64,000 nucleotides of DNA from Rubritalea tangerina (GCF_042683245.1 NZ_JBHUJB010000009.1:88895-152894); one strand, 5' to 3'; shown: positions 48,101 to 54,522, numbered from the stretch's first letter. The notes: generated by a model from the letters alone, not told the origin. Numbers and translations are program-made.

Positions 48101-50514
48101 CCATTAGTCACAATCGCTCCATTCAAACCGCTTTTGTTAGTAGAATAATTACCGACAGTGACCACACCGCCGTCGCCGCCTTTGCCAGCCTTACCGCCAA
48201 CTCCAACACTCAAGGACCCACTTGCCGGTCCTGCAGAACCCGAAATCGCAATGCTGTAGCCACCATTACCTCCACCACCGCCTACCGATTGTAAAAAGAC
48301 CCCCGCCGAGTCAGCCCCCTGGGTTTCAATATAACTCGACCCTGTCGTCTCAGCCAAAGTCACTCTATCACCCGCACCACCGTCGCCAGCCTGCCCACCT
48401 ACAGCAACAGATACTGCTCCGAACACCCCACCTGTAGCCTGAAAAGCACCACCACCATTACCACCACCGCCACCAACAGATTGGGCAAATAAACCTACCG
48501 AACGGTCACCTGAAGTTGTAATTCTCGCCACATTTCCACCTGTCCCTCCCTGTGTCACATTCACAAGTCCACCCTTGCCACCTTTGCCTCCTTTGCCCCC
48601 TACGGCGACACCAACAAATGCTGATACCGACCCTGCACTGCCACCATTACCACCACCACCACCGATCGACTGCGCTAAAATACCTGTCGCCTCGATTCCA
48701 TTCGTTTGAATTTCTCCGGTGTTAGAAACGGTCACACTCCCACCAGTACCACCTCCAGCACCAGATCCACCCACTGCGACAGGGCCGCCTGTACCGCCGC
48801 CGTCACCACCACCACCACCAATACTCTGAGCCACTATCCCTCGTCCACCTTTGCTACTATTGCTCGACAAATTTAAACTCGTCTGAATCAAACCTGAGTT
48901 CTCAGCTATCACAGTATTACCATTCCCCCCAACATCTCCAGTTCCTCCCACTGCCACTAGACCGCCACTTCCACCACCATCGCCGCCAGACCCTGCTACG
49001 GACTGGACAAAAATACCGTCTGATTGGATACCATCGGTCTTGATCTCGCCTGTGTTATAAGCTGACGCTGTACCAGCAGCACCACCCGTAGATCCTGTGC
49101 CACCCAGTGCTACTAGGCCACCAGCACTACCACCAGAGCCACCACCTCCGCCCACACTCTGGGCAAAGATTCCTCGTGAATAATCCCCTTTCGTAACAAT
49201 GCTACCCGCATTGGTAACAGATACGTTGCCTCCAGATCCCCCACCCTTACCGACATCTGCGTCGGAATAAAAAGCATTCCATGAATTACCTGCATCACCG
49301 CCAGCTCCCCCAACGCTATTTGCAACAATCCCATGAGAATAGTTCCCCAATGTTTCAATGCTGCCTGTCGAACCATTCCTCACAATGACGTCACCACCAT
49401 TAGAGGCTCCACCACCACTACCAGATGAGCCAAATAAACCAATCTGTGTCCCACCGTCACCGCCATTACCACTTCGACTAATTGCATAAATGCCATGAGC
49501 CGCAGTGCCATTGCTCTTTACGATCCCATTGTTGATAACTTCCACTTTACCACCGCTAAGTGTCGTTCCCCCAGTTCCTCCAGATGGCGCCAAATTACCA
49601 TCACCACCAGCTCCACCTGTTCCACTGATGCTATAGGCAAATATCGCATGATGCCCATCGCCCGATGATTGTACCAACACCCCACTATTATTAGTAAGTT
49701 TCACAGAACCTCCTGATGCCCCCGTTCCTCCCTTACCACCTGAGAAGGGTGATGCGTTAGAGTCTCCACCCTTACCTCCATTACCACCAATGGAACCCGC
49801 TTCTATTCCGTAACCACCACCATTAGCTGTGGCAACACGGTTCACTTCATTTGTATAGTCCAATGGCGACGGCGTCTTGCCGTTCTTACCATTGCCAGGT
49901 GGTACAAATAAGGCCCCAGTTGACCCATTACCACCATTCTCCCCTTGATTGACCACTCTCAACCCACCAGATGTCGTAGGGGCCGTCACATTCTGCTCAC
50001 CAGTAGATGAAGTCCCACCACTCGTCGCAAATTTACTATTGTATGACGTCGTGGTCTGGCCAATTGAAAATGTAGAATTGGTACCCGCATCAGATGGGAT
50101 CGTCTCCAACGTCACTGTGTTAGCAGCAGCGTTGCTCAATACCTTGAACCCAACACTTGCACCACTCGATGGCCAAAAACTCTCGTTCACATCTTTCACT
50201 AAAAAAGTGTAACCATCCGCCGTCTGAACAAAGGCAGTTGTTGGAGTAGCATTAGGATTAAAATCCGATATCACGGCACTCACCGTCGTCTCCAACCCTG
50301 TCAATGGATTCGTCACCGCTTCTCCAATTGTCGTAGTCGTCTTCGAAGGATTTGGCGGTGGTGGCGGTGGATCACTCTGCCCTAACACTACTTGCGACGT
50401 CCATAAAACCCCTACCGCTAATACTACCATCACGCGAAGAGCGAATGATTGGATGATATCTGTTAGAGCGGGGCGTGTAGTCTGACGCGTCCCCATAGTG
50501 AATTGTGTTTTCAT
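36157..50514 (-). CDS. Giant glycine-rich repeat autotransporter (about 4,785 aa)
   Basis: Four regions are seen. First, a 46-residue signal peptide with an extended N-region (MKTQFTMGTRQTTRPAL, then VMVVLAVGVLWTSQVVLG), followed by a Pro-rich linker. Second, a short beta domain to about residue 210. Third, roughly 60 repeats averaging 65 residues (about nt 49830 to 37900), each with a G-I/V-x-A-Q-S-I/V/L-G-G-G-G-G-N-G-G core and VSVGLGGSGG spacers, as expected for a long beta-helix passenger. Fourth, a C-terminal autotransporter barrel (about nt 37050-36157) ending VGVRIPF with terminal Phe. Type V proteins pass the passenger through their own barrel; this one should form a very long surface fibre or adhesin. 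The frame is open to GTG 50613, but the signal peptide and CT-rich leader favour ATG 50514. Function is unknown. Confidence 0.92.
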   Translation of the reverse strand: MKTQFTMGTRQTTRPALTDIIQSFALRVMVVLAVGVLWTSQVVLGQSDPPPPPPNPSKTTTTIGEAVTNPLTGLETTVSAVISDFNPNATPTTAFVQTADGYTFLVKDVNESFWPSSGASVGFKVLSNAAANTVTLETIPSDAGTNSTFSIGQTTTSYNSKFATSGGTSSTGEQNVTAPTTSGGLRVVNQGENGGNGSTGALFVPPGNGKNGKTPSPLDYTNEVNRVATANGGGYGIEAGSIGGNGGKGGDSNASPFSGGKGGTGASGGSVKLTNNSGVLVQSSGDGHHAIFAYSISGTGGAGGDGNLAPSGGTGGTTLSGGKVEVINNGIVKSNGTAAHGIYAISRSGNGGDGGTQIGLFGSSGSGGGASNGGDVIVRNGSTGSIETLGNYSHGIVANSVGGAGGDAGNSWNAFYSDADVGKGGGSGGNVSVTNAGSIVTKGDYSRGIFAQSVGGGGGSGGSAGGLVALGGTGSTGGAAGTASAYNTGEIKTDGIQSDGIFVQSVAGSGGDGGGSGGLVAVGGTGDVGGNGNTVIAENSGLIQTSLNLSSNSSKGGRGIVAQSIGGGGGDGGGTGGPVAVGGSGAGGGTGGSVTVSNTGEIQTNGIEATGILAQSIGGGGGNGGSAGSVSAFVGVAVGGKGGKGGKGGLVNVTQGGTGGNVARITTSGDRSVGLFAQSVGGGGGNGGGAFQATGGVFGAVSVAVGGQAGDGGAGDRVTLAETTGSSYIETQGADSAGVFLQSVGGGGGNGGYSIAISGSAGPASGSLSVGVGGKAGKGGDGGVVTVGNYSTNKSGLNGAIVTNGVNSTGFMAQSVGGGGGNGGSSVSVAASASLAAGGAVSVGVGGDGSDGGIGGDVTVQVATDIATNGANSTGLIVQSVGGGGGNGGGSVSAAVAGSAGVAGSVGVGLGGSGGSGNNGGEVKLRTGTSTILTTEENSTGILVQSVGGGGGNGGYSVSATLGGGGVGGLGASLGIGGTGGTGAIGGNVTAHLASDVVTQKDNSGGIVIQSIGGGGGNGGYNVSAALGGGGIGAAGISVGIAGSGSSGGSGGTVTASSNGAILTKGDNSIGLIAQSVGGSGGNGGFNVSASGGGGGVGAGAISVGLGGSGAAGGSGGVVNLSSSGDGVITEGANSAGIVAQSIGGGGGNGGFNVSAGAAGGGIGAGAVSVGLGGDGGSGAVGKTVTLNVSNDVTTKGENSTGVIAQSIGGGGGNGGFNVSAAISGAGIGSGAASVGLGGTGGNGNSGGTVNATYAGLLVTEKKHSIGFLAQSVGGGGGNGGFNVSAAGSGAGTGSIGATVGLGGDAGSGGIGGTVNASTSGAGVLTEGDYSHAIVAQSIGGGGGNGGFNVSGVISGAGVGSGSIAVGLGGEGGSGNTGGNVFLGTVNSDGSLLTTGVSNNVQTKGIGSIGVIAQSIGGGGGNGGFNVSGAASGAGTGSLGASIGLGGNGGTGGHAGEVVATMNGGITTGNDDAIGFLAQSVGGGGGNGSFNVSGTLSGAGTASGAVSVGLGGSGGAAGNASSVNAILDGAAINTAGKNAHGVVAQSIGGGGGNGGFNVSGGITGSGTGSGTVNVGLGGKGSGGGTASSVSLSVGNTVVTDGAGSIGVIAQSIGGGGGNGGFNVSAGASAAGTGSGSVSVGLGGSGGGGGTAGAVTAVTSGDVWTKQERSQGIVAQSIGGGGGNGGFDVSVAGSGAGTGSGAVSVSLGGNAGGGSSASSVGLTVNNNVQTEGGLSDAVVAQSIGGGGGNGGFSVSVAGSGGGTGSGAVGVGLGGSGGSGATAGKVTTRMTGNILTNGSQSRGLVSQSIGGGGGNGGFNVTAAISGAGTGSGAASVGIGGSGGTGGAGGEVDSELTGNVTTVKEDSGGVIAQSIGGGGGNGAMNVSGVISVAKSGSAGVSVGIGGSGGSGGTANIVTNKVTGNVITGGENSTGILAQSVGGGGGNGGINVSGTITASNTGAGGVSVGLGGSGGTGGTANTVTNTVIGDVTTGGKNASGVVAQSLGGGGGNGGMNISGALTLTKENGGAVGVGIGGSGGSGGSANVVNNTVTGNVITGGEGATGVIAQSLGGGGGNGGMNVTGAATLSGKNGASVGVGVGGAGGAGGTSAAVTNTVTGNVTTTGVNGDGIIAQSIGGGGGNGGVNVTGVMTLTKENGGSIGVGVGGYGGTAADGSTVFNTVTGNVATQSDDSTGILAQSLGGGGGSGGANVSGNLSLSGKSGGAIGVGLGGSGAGGGNAMRVDNYLTGNVQTYGENSAAVIAQSMGGGGGVGATNVTGLLSVSKETAGNIGVGIGGAGGGGGNAGVVFNQVQGLISTEGNDSMGVVAQSAGGGGGNGGLNVTGSITASVGKDGSTAGSLGVGIGGMGGGGGNGLGVTNNFTGTVATVGNNSTAILGQSLGGGGGNGGLNVTGSITASLKGNSGSLGVGIGGFGGGGGDAGAVNSTVVVNPTSGLISTTGDGSMGVVAQSLGGGGGNGGLNVTGALNYSDDAGGAVGFGLGGFGGSGGDAGIVNLDVSGNVLTTGSNASAVMAQSLAGGGGNGGLNVTGGLSYTSNKNSSVASIGIGGFGGGGGDAKDVRLKFNGQINNPWTNGTDPDSVAKGSHGVIAQSLGGGGGNGGLNVAGGVSYSSQGEGNALVVGIGGFGGTGGNAGNVGVTVEGNKSITAHGDSASAIFAQSLGGGGGNGGFNVSGGFTSSAPVIFGLGGLGGNAGTAGNVSVVANANLYANGTEVQNSDRSWIENTINEIGVGLSLVDEDDDPDLVGRSTGITAQSIGGGGGNGGFNVSGGGAFNSKDTSSSLVFGVGGFGGAAAVSGEVTVDHTGSITTVGDWGHGILAQSLAGGGGNGGVNVTASANWTSNPNNSSQDFSMVGGIGGFGGAGADSKKVEVTSVGNITTTGSHSRGILAQSIGGGGGTGGLNVTSNITKKTSPMTLGIGGFGGGGGHAGDVTVNRGTSASAAGLITTNGTSAHGVEASSIGGGGGNAGANFSLSYSSAGSGANKKKNKESERTTPKNTGVDDSVIANYNNVLDELEGRNQDTSSTGKKAYAAQLMIGGAGGVPGNGGIVDVNHYGDITTLASNSHGILAQSIGGGGGNANFNVAYNSASNVDKSFDIAIGGATGDGGIGGVVTVDHLGVISTTGDQSVGVFGQSVGGGGGNAGMDMASTSNSAGNYSVSLGRMGGTGGAGGNVTIVSDGGIFTTGKESHGILAQSVGNGGGNSSSVSFSGSKAGSSDDEPNKSLKLAIGLEGGVGGEAGVVDVDASGRISTTGESAHGVFAQSVGGGGGNGGSATLGSKSPWASGTQSIGLAVGGTGGTGGKGGLVTLVTDAIITTEGEGAVGVLAQSVGGGGGTGGKSMTTGKLKNNGNVSVNIGGAGGTGSEGGDVQVNASGVIVTDGVGSHGVLAQTVGGGGGLAGMTIGALYNKGTNSSTNVDVKIGGAGGDSNSKSGAVTLNNTGAVETFEASSVGLFGQSIGGGGGDARLVTSITVGTGDGKGTNNNFSLAVGGTGGEGGTGGDVTINNTDIGSLNSGLIVTHGHGSHGIAGMSIGGGGGEGSAVTNLNRSKMDGTTRSLSIGGSGGKGGTSGTVNIDNQGTIITFGDAAHGILAQSVGGGGGNAGDVITINSRPEGQTAQAISIGGKGGNGNTAGNVNVLNSGSINTKGKASYGILAQSVGGGGGNGSIAIANPKSAAKTLSGGSMLNSLSLGGFAGTGDDSGDVYVKHDGTITVEGDNSYGIYAQSVGGGGGSIGASIGSPASSLAATGLQLTVGALQSQGQAGKVTLDVTGDIFVTGTNSQAIFQQTVNGGGGDVNTFMDLTDSAAAFSEDSVDAPDNLSVVEHFTSMATDIVLDLGGQEVLDAKADAVEYVQNGNILNFGDSSSGNTVQTVGGGGGQSYIDLTHYEGQQVDSSSSLGGSDSTNSSGGDIMGQRSGNVTVVGDGSVGSNEQSIGGGGGMSAVVFKAQAVPGGGVSVDPIVSLDSSFGLLPLAVPVPSGVTSLTTQLGASGGSGNDGGAIVSTMAGDVTTSGDRSPGIIRQSIGAGGGIQQIAGAGEIVTTLGGVAGASGNGGSISLTNVGNVVSDGMNSHGIVLQSIGGGGGLQLSDSTADQVQLSLSTDNSGNGGGISLDQTGDVIVTADGAYGVLVQSLGGGGGAVDRVFAGSAGGSGTSGAVALNLKGDVVASGSGAVAVFAQSQAADGQGDIMIELPTGKMIAAGAGGTAVWMSGGAENSFVSRGALFTDDGLAGSVIRGEDGNDRIESYDTFLGQFDLGSGANQFTNHEGGTFIPGQELSLGDAANQLFNNGEIMIGGMNNAQRTNLSGGFVQGATGVNYTELDFAGPGAGVIDQVYATGSSSLGGEMVLTLLNPQLVPSGSFSQVLLESAGGVENNGMVLTTAPSVVVTYDLTYPTANAAVLNYKVDFSPDDQGPLGPNLQAVGDYFNRVQAAGSSPDLADTVIKLLYDPNLAAYKESLSQMSPDFYGELQANMIRSSERFGHLLVDGGDHRIFQHDRYLWVNYENESTQHKAYDDYKEANGQTNKVAFGVQQSMKDGWIGGLGISIEDHKDNGYGDRWQADGETHHVGLIAKKYYDRNIEFASALTYGWGNSDVTRYGGVTQPFTTNARRDLRSFSGMLRVAQLQDQVWGGYLRPMAALGFTHLRGDGVTENGAGPISLTIQESEQTHVWSRLGLELGRVFDIPSDFRLQVSGKLGFQYYITDGATDVYSGLLGAPVGISPMRVGIDLNDTHGFGSLGLQLINSKEYAIGVEYGTILHKYSRLDRWDVGVRIPF
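37900..49830 (-). repeat. Protein-level repeat array inside the autotransporter gene
   Basis: About 60 degenerate units of roughly 195 bp. The plus strand shows runs of CCACCACCACC opposite the Gly codons. Units 16-26 (about nt 47000-45000) are the most alike (GGGGGNGGFNVS and GAGTGSGxVSVGLGG), units 27-38 change to NGGMNV/NGGLNV, and units 43-61 are more divergent. Such arrays are prone to recombination and assembly collapse. Confidence 0.9.
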
Positions 50515-50522
50515 CGAGAGAG
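50515..50522 (-). promoter_or_regulatory. CT-rich translation leader before the autotransporter start
   Basis: On the minus strand ACTCTCTCG directly precedes ATG 50514, with no Shine-Dalgarno sequence. The partner gene has a similar CTCTCTCTCTC leader (51455-51466). Pyrimidine-rich leaders can bind ribosomal protein S1; this reading is inference. Confidence 0.35.
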
Positions 50523-50612
50523 TAAGTTGTGGGAGTTTGGTATATACAAAATGCGCTATATGTAGCGGCAATGGTGAAGACTCAGGAGGGAATAGCCGTC
50601 TAAAAAGGATCA

Positions 50613-51452
50613 CTAGGACCGTGCTGGCTTTGCATAGAATGCTGTCTTCTCAAATTGTAGGAAATACTGGCGTTCTGGATCGTAACTGTAGAGCTTGATC
50701 ATTTCTTCCTGCTTCTTTGAAAGTTGTTCGCTTGGCTTGAATGCCACCGCTTCACCAGTCTCCTTATCAGCTCCCTCTTGGTACTGCTTCTGTTCTTCAA
50801 GCCGGAGACGCTGATACACGTCGTTCATCTTCTGAAATGCCTCATACGCATCAGCACTTTCAAAGGTATGCACAACCTTTGACTGCACCTGCCCGTCTGC
50901 TTCATTCACAGCTAATAAGGACACCACATGAGGCACTCTCAAATAGGTATGATTCAGTGAATACGAATAACTCTGAGCCATTACCCTTAGATTATTTTGC
51001 AAAGACATCTTCACCTGGTTAATCTGTCCCGCTATCAACTCCCGCTGCTGAACTGCCTCAGCTGAAGTCTGATCAAATTGCTGTGCGAGTTGTGCTAACT
51101 GTTGTCGCTGTGACCTAACAATCTGCAAATTATCTGTGAGCTGCTGGTTGAGTTGCGCCCCCTCAATGACACTCACTAAAGTATAATTGCCTTGCGCACT
51201 CTCCACCACTGCCGGCACTCCCTTGGCTTGCGCCAAATCCTCCGCAGTCATTACACGCGACTCAGATTTTTCTCTAACAGGCTTTGCCTCCGCAACCTCT
51301 CTCACTGCCACCGCCTGCTCCACTCGCTCCTCACCCTCACTGCTACCTTCCCCACGGCCAGCTTGCTTGCCAAAATAAAATCCAACCTGCGCCGGAATGT
51401 ATATCGCTACTACCGCAGCAGAATATGTAAGAATGTTTTTGTATAAATTCAT
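50613..51452 (-). CDS. Membrane-anchored coiled-coil protein, operon partner of the autotransporter
   Basis: 279 residues from ATG 51452 (frame open to 51515). One N-terminal membrane anchor (ILTYSAAVVAIYIPAQVGFYFG) is followed by an acidic, low-complexity linker (GEGSSEGEERVEQAVAVREV) and a long Gln/Leu-rich coiled coil (about 105-175, NLQIVRSQRQQLAQLAQQF). A C-terminal third follows with HTFESADAYEAFQKM and a YDPERQYFLQFEKTAF end. I do not recognise the family. It ends at TAG 50613, 98 bp before the autotransporter ATG. It could anchor or chaperone the giant passenger in the periplasm; this is positional inference. Confidence 0.75.
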   Translation of the reverse strand: MNLYKNILTYSAAVVAIYIPAQVGFYFGKQAGRGEGSSEGEERVEQAVAVREVAEAKPVREKSESRVMTAEDLAQAKGVPAVVESAQGNYTLVSVIEGAQLNQQLTDNLQIVRSQRQQLAQLAQQFDQTSAEAVQQRELIAGQINQVKMSLQNNLRVMAQSYSYSLNHTYLRVPHVVSLLAVNEADGQVQSKVVHTFESADAYEAFQKMNDVYQRLRLEEQKQYQEGADKETGEAVAFKPSEQLSKKQEEMIKLYSYDPERQYFLQFEKTAFYAKPARS

Positions 51453-51870
51453 TTGAGAGAGAGAGAAGGTGGATATGAACAAACAGATGTTAGAATATTG
51501 CACGCATAGATTCAAGCGATTTCAAGGCAAGCCGTGGGCTGCAAACCCCAATAAACCTAGTATTAGCTCGCACAAAAACCTAACAGATCATTGAGAAAGA
51601 AACAGTCCAGAGCGCAGCACTTAATGAAGTTTAAGCATTAATTTTCTTCGATAAAATGCTTACCCATCCCACGCAATGACTCATCAATATCCCAATACAT
51701 CCTATTTTGTGTAATTATGAGTATCTTCATTGATTGCTGAGCCCTTGTACGAACTCAGCAAAGTTAACTTATAAAAAAAAGAGGGTCCGACTCTCAAACA
51801 AGTCGGACCCTCTAAAAAAAGAACCTCCCTGCCGTTCTGCGAATGGCTGGGGGGGAGTCAGTACATCAAT
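51453..51870. other. Intergenic region between gnd and the autotransporter operon
   Basis: Contains the autotransporter-operon upstream region (about 51455-51760) and the gnd terminator (51771-51813). The first part is AT-rich with no clear -35/-10. No gene seen. Confidence 0.45.
51771..51813 (-). terminator. Terminator of gnd
   Basis: 13-bp perfect GC-rich stem (51780-51792 with 51801-51813) followed on the minus strand by eight Ts. A strong, textbook structure 58 bp past the gnd stop. Confidence 0.92.
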
Positions 51871-53304
51871 TTAGTCAATCAATGCTGGCCAATCTTCAGT
51901 GTGGAAGAATTCACCTTCAGGCTTATCAACACGCTCGTAGGTGTGTGCTCCGAAGAAATCACGTTGGGCTTGGAGCAAGTTAGCTGGAAGACGCTCAGCT
52001 CTGTAGGCATCGTAGTAGCTCAGGGAACCACCAAAGGATGGCACTGGGATTCCGTTTACAGCGGCTAGACCCACAACTTCACGCCAATCTTGTTGGCCTT
52101 TGTTGAGAATCTCGGTGAAGAAAGGAGCCAACATGAGGTTAGTCAAATCAGCGTCAGCTTCATAAGCTTCAGTAATGCGGTTGAGGAACTGAGCACGGAT
52201 AATGCAACCACCACGCCAAATACGTGCAATCGCTCCAAGATCAAGCCCCCAGTTCTTCTCCTTACCAACCTTAGCAATGAGATCCAAACCTTGCGCGTAG
52301 GATACTATCTTAGAAGCATAGAGTGCATTGCGCACCTTAGAAACTAGTTCTTCTTTGCTCATGCCCGTGAGTTCAAAGTTCCAGTTATCTGGCCCCTGAA
52401 GGATGCCAGAGGCTGTCTTACGCTGCTCGCGGAGTGAAGAAATAATACGTGCTTCTACCGAACCTGCGATGGTGGAGAATGGTACAGCTTGTTCCACTGA
52501 CTCCATGACGGTCCAGCGGCCGGTGCCTTTCTGGCCAGCTTTATCAACGATGAGGTCGACAATGTCTGCACCAGTCTCAGCATCCTTCTGCTTGAAAATG
52601 TTAGCTGTGATTTCGATCAAGAATGACTCGAGGTCACCCTCGTTCCACTCAGCAAAAATGTCGGCGAGTTCAGCGTTGCTGAAACCTGCTGCCTTGAAGA
52701 TATTGTAGGCTTCACAGATCAACTGCATGTCACCATACTCAATACCGTTGTGAACCATCTTCACAAAGTGACCTGCACCACCTTCGCCAATGTGTGTCAC
52801 ACATGGAGTCCCGTCGACCTTCGCTGAGATAGCTTCAAAAATAGGCTGCATCACCTCCCATGTGGATGAGGGTCCACCTGGCATGATTGAAGGGCCTTTC
52901 AAGGCTCCCTCTTCACCACCAGAGACACCCGCTCCAATGAATCGGAAACCTTTTTCTGAGAGATACTTCTCACGACGCTCAGTGTCAGTGTAAAGTGTGT
53001 TACCGCCATCAATGATGATGTCGCCTTCATCAAGCAAAGGAATGAGGGACTCGATCACTGCGTCCACTGGAGCCCCTGCTTTAACCATGATCTGAATCTT
53101 ACGTGGGGAGGCAAGACTATCGACAAATTCCTCCAAAGACTGAGCACCTACCAGCTTCTTACCTGGATTCGCTGCAATAAACTCATCTGTCACGGATGTC
53201 GTACGGTTGTAGACGGAAACTTGGAAGCCGCGGCTCTCTACGTTGAGAACCAGGTTCTGTCCCATAACGGCGAGGCCAATCAGGCCAAAATCACTTTTGC
53301 TCAT
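51871..53304 (-). CDS. gnd: 6-phosphogluconate dehydrogenase (decarboxylating)
   Basis: 477 residues from ATG 53304, chosen because it gives the family N-terminus MSKSDFGLIGLAVMGQNL and an AAAGGG ribosome site, while the frame upstream to 53364 is not family-like. The NADP-binding GLAVMGQNLVLN, VYNRT, the catalytic KMVHNGIEYGDMQLICEA with Lys and the substrate motif FSNAELADIFAEWN are all present. It oxidises 6-phosphogluconate to ribulose 5-phosphate, giving NADPH in the oxidative pentose-phosphate pathway. It stands alone; zwf and pgl are absent here. Length is typical (about 470). Confidence 0.95.
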   Translation of the reverse strand: MSKSDFGLIGLAVMGQNLVLNVESRGFQVSVYNRTTSVTDEFIAANPGKKLVGAQSLEEFVDSLASPRKIQIMVKAGAPVDAVIESLIPLLDEGDIIIDGGNTLYTDTERREKYLSEKGFRFIGAGVSGGEEGALKGPSIMPGGPSSTWEVMQPIFEAISAKVDGTPCVTHIGEGGAGHFVKMVHNGIEYGDMQLICEAYNIFKAAGFSNAELADIFAEWNEGDLESFLIEITANIFKQKDAETGADIVDLIVDKAGQKGTGRWTVMESVEQAVPFSTIAGSVEARIISSLREQRKTASGILQGPDNWNFELTGMSKEELVSKVRNALYASKIVSYAQGLDLIAKVGKEKNWGLDLGAIARIWRGGCIIRAQFLNRITEAYEADADLTNLMLAPFFTEILNKGQQDWREVVGLAAVNGIPVPSFGGSLSYYDAYRAERLPANLLQAQRDFFGAHTYERVDKPEGEFFHTEDWPALID

Positions 53305-53459
53305 AATGTTTTTCCCTTTTGTGGTGAAAAATTGGGTGTGCATTATTGTCAGATCCCCACACATGGCAACACGAACTTACGCCATTTTCGACTTTATATG
53401 CGCCACAAACCCTCACTGCGCACGACAAGGATGATAAATCTCCCCATATCCTATCGATT

Positions 53460-53600
53460 CTACCGCGCTCCCCCCTCAGGCTCCAAACGAGTCCCCCAGG
53501 GATGACGGGGCTGACTGGCCTCCCATATCAAATACCCAAGCTCGAAAATCTTCTCCGCCCAATATGCTCCCCGACTCAGCCCAAGCGAATCCGAGACCAC
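53460..53600 (-). CDS. Possible small protein downstream of the terpene synthase
   Basis: 46 residues from GTG 53600, the only start in this frame. The sequence is coding-like, with balanced composition, three Trp and a plausible soluble pattern (SRGAYWAEKIFELGYLIWEAS; EPEGGAR at the end). It starts four bp after the synthase stop. The GAGG before the GTG is only two bases away, a poor ribosome site, so initiation is doubtful. It could also be a frameshifted extension of the synthase, but that gene ends at a family-typical place. Confidence 0.3.
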   Translation of the reverse strand: MVSDSLGLSRGAYWAEKIFELGYLIWEASQPRHPWGTRLEPEGGAR

Positions 53601-53604
53601 ATCC

Positions 53605-54522
53605 TCAGTAAAAGAGCGCCTGACGTAAGCAACGTTTCACCGTCGCTCTATCGACCTTCACCCCGCGTTCCAGATCCTCCCAACTCGCTCTATCTAGCAA
53701 ATCTAATGTCTCCTTCGCTATCATCGCCGGCAAGACAGTCGCCACCCGACTACGCCATTGCCGAATTGATCGTGCATAGGTGAAACCCGACTCGATATAC
53801 GTTCGCGCCTTTTGCCTCCACTCCCTCGCAGCTCGCATGATCTCCTCCTTATCTCCTGCATTGGCAACCGGCAGATAACAACGACCATTCGCATAATCTT
53901 CCGGTAAATCACGCAAGATGTTTACCAGCTGTAGGCCAATGCCATATTCCCCACCAGCTTCGTCCAACAACGCTCGCTCCATCCGTGAAAACCGATGATT
54001 CGATTGGTAGCCCACCTCAGACCAGAATTCACCCACCGAGCCAGCAACCTGATAACAATAGGTCTCCAAAGCTTTGGCGTCCTCCAAGCTCGCATGCCGA
54101 TTCACCGCAAAATGACGAATGTCATGCATCTGCCCCTTGCAAATATGATCCAGCACCACCGCAATCGCATCCCACGCCCACTCGATGATGCAATCATACC
54201 AATGAAAAACATCGTCTAACCGTTCCAGTAAAAGCCGTTCCTTATCATTCGTCTGGTACTCAATAAATGAAGTACGAATCAACTCGATCAATTCCTCCCG
54301 CACCTCTTTATCTTTGAGTGCAGGAGTAAATTTTGCTAAGCATGCTTCCCTCAAACCAGCCGGGACTTGCTCAGTGTCAGCAATCGTGTCAGAAGCACGT
54401 GCCAACAAGTACCCCAAACTCACCGGTTCACGCATCAAACGCGGCAATAACCGGATCGTCAGGTAGAAGGAGCGCGACACCCCCTTTAAAACACTTTTAC
54501 CGAGATCTACTTGTTGCTGCAC
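53605..54522 (-). CDS. Squalene/phytoene synthase family protein
   Basis: 305 residues. The family's head-to-head prenyl synthase motifs are intact: GVSRSFYLTIRLLP near the N-terminus, first Asp motif DTIAD (45-49), YCYQVAGSVGEFW and the second Asp motif NILRDLPEDYANGRCYLP. It should condense two farnesyl or geranylgeranyl diphosphates to squalene or a carotenoid precursor. The N-terminus and FW-x3-GYQSNHRF pattern point towards squalene rather than phytoene, which fits Rubritalea-like bacteria, but the choice cannot be settled. GTG start; only 29 bp separate it from the divergent hemW gene. Confidence 0.87.
   Translation of the reverse strand: MQQQVDLGKSVLKGVSRSFYLTIRLLPRLMREPVSLGYLLARASDTIADTEQVPAGLREACLAKFTPALKDKEVREELIELIRTSFIEYQTNDKERLLLERLDDVFHWYDCIIEWAWDAIAVVLDHICKGQMHDIRHFAVNRHASLEDAKALETYCYQVAGSVGEFWSEVGYQSNHRFSRMERALLDEAGGEYGIGLQLVNILRDLPEDYANGRCYLPVANAGDKEEIMRAAREWRQKARTYIESGFTYARSIRQWRSRVATVLPAMIAKETLDLLDRASWEDLERGVKVDRATVKRCLRQALFY

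Noticed and set aside
38408..50212. Many plus-strand frames rich in Pro-Pro-Pro opposite the autotransporter
   Set aside because: They are the antisense of Gly-rich codons (GGT/GGA read as ACC/TCC). They have no ribosome sites, no order, and change with the repeats.
50515..50613. Longer autotransporter start at GTG 50613
   Set aside because: The added 33 residues have no signal-peptide character, no ribosome site, and the ATG at 50514 has a proper secretion signal and a CT leader like the neighbour gene.
53305..53364. N-terminal extension of gnd
   Set aside because: The family start MSKSDFGLIGLAVMGQ has its own ribosome site; the extra 20 residues are not conserved in type.
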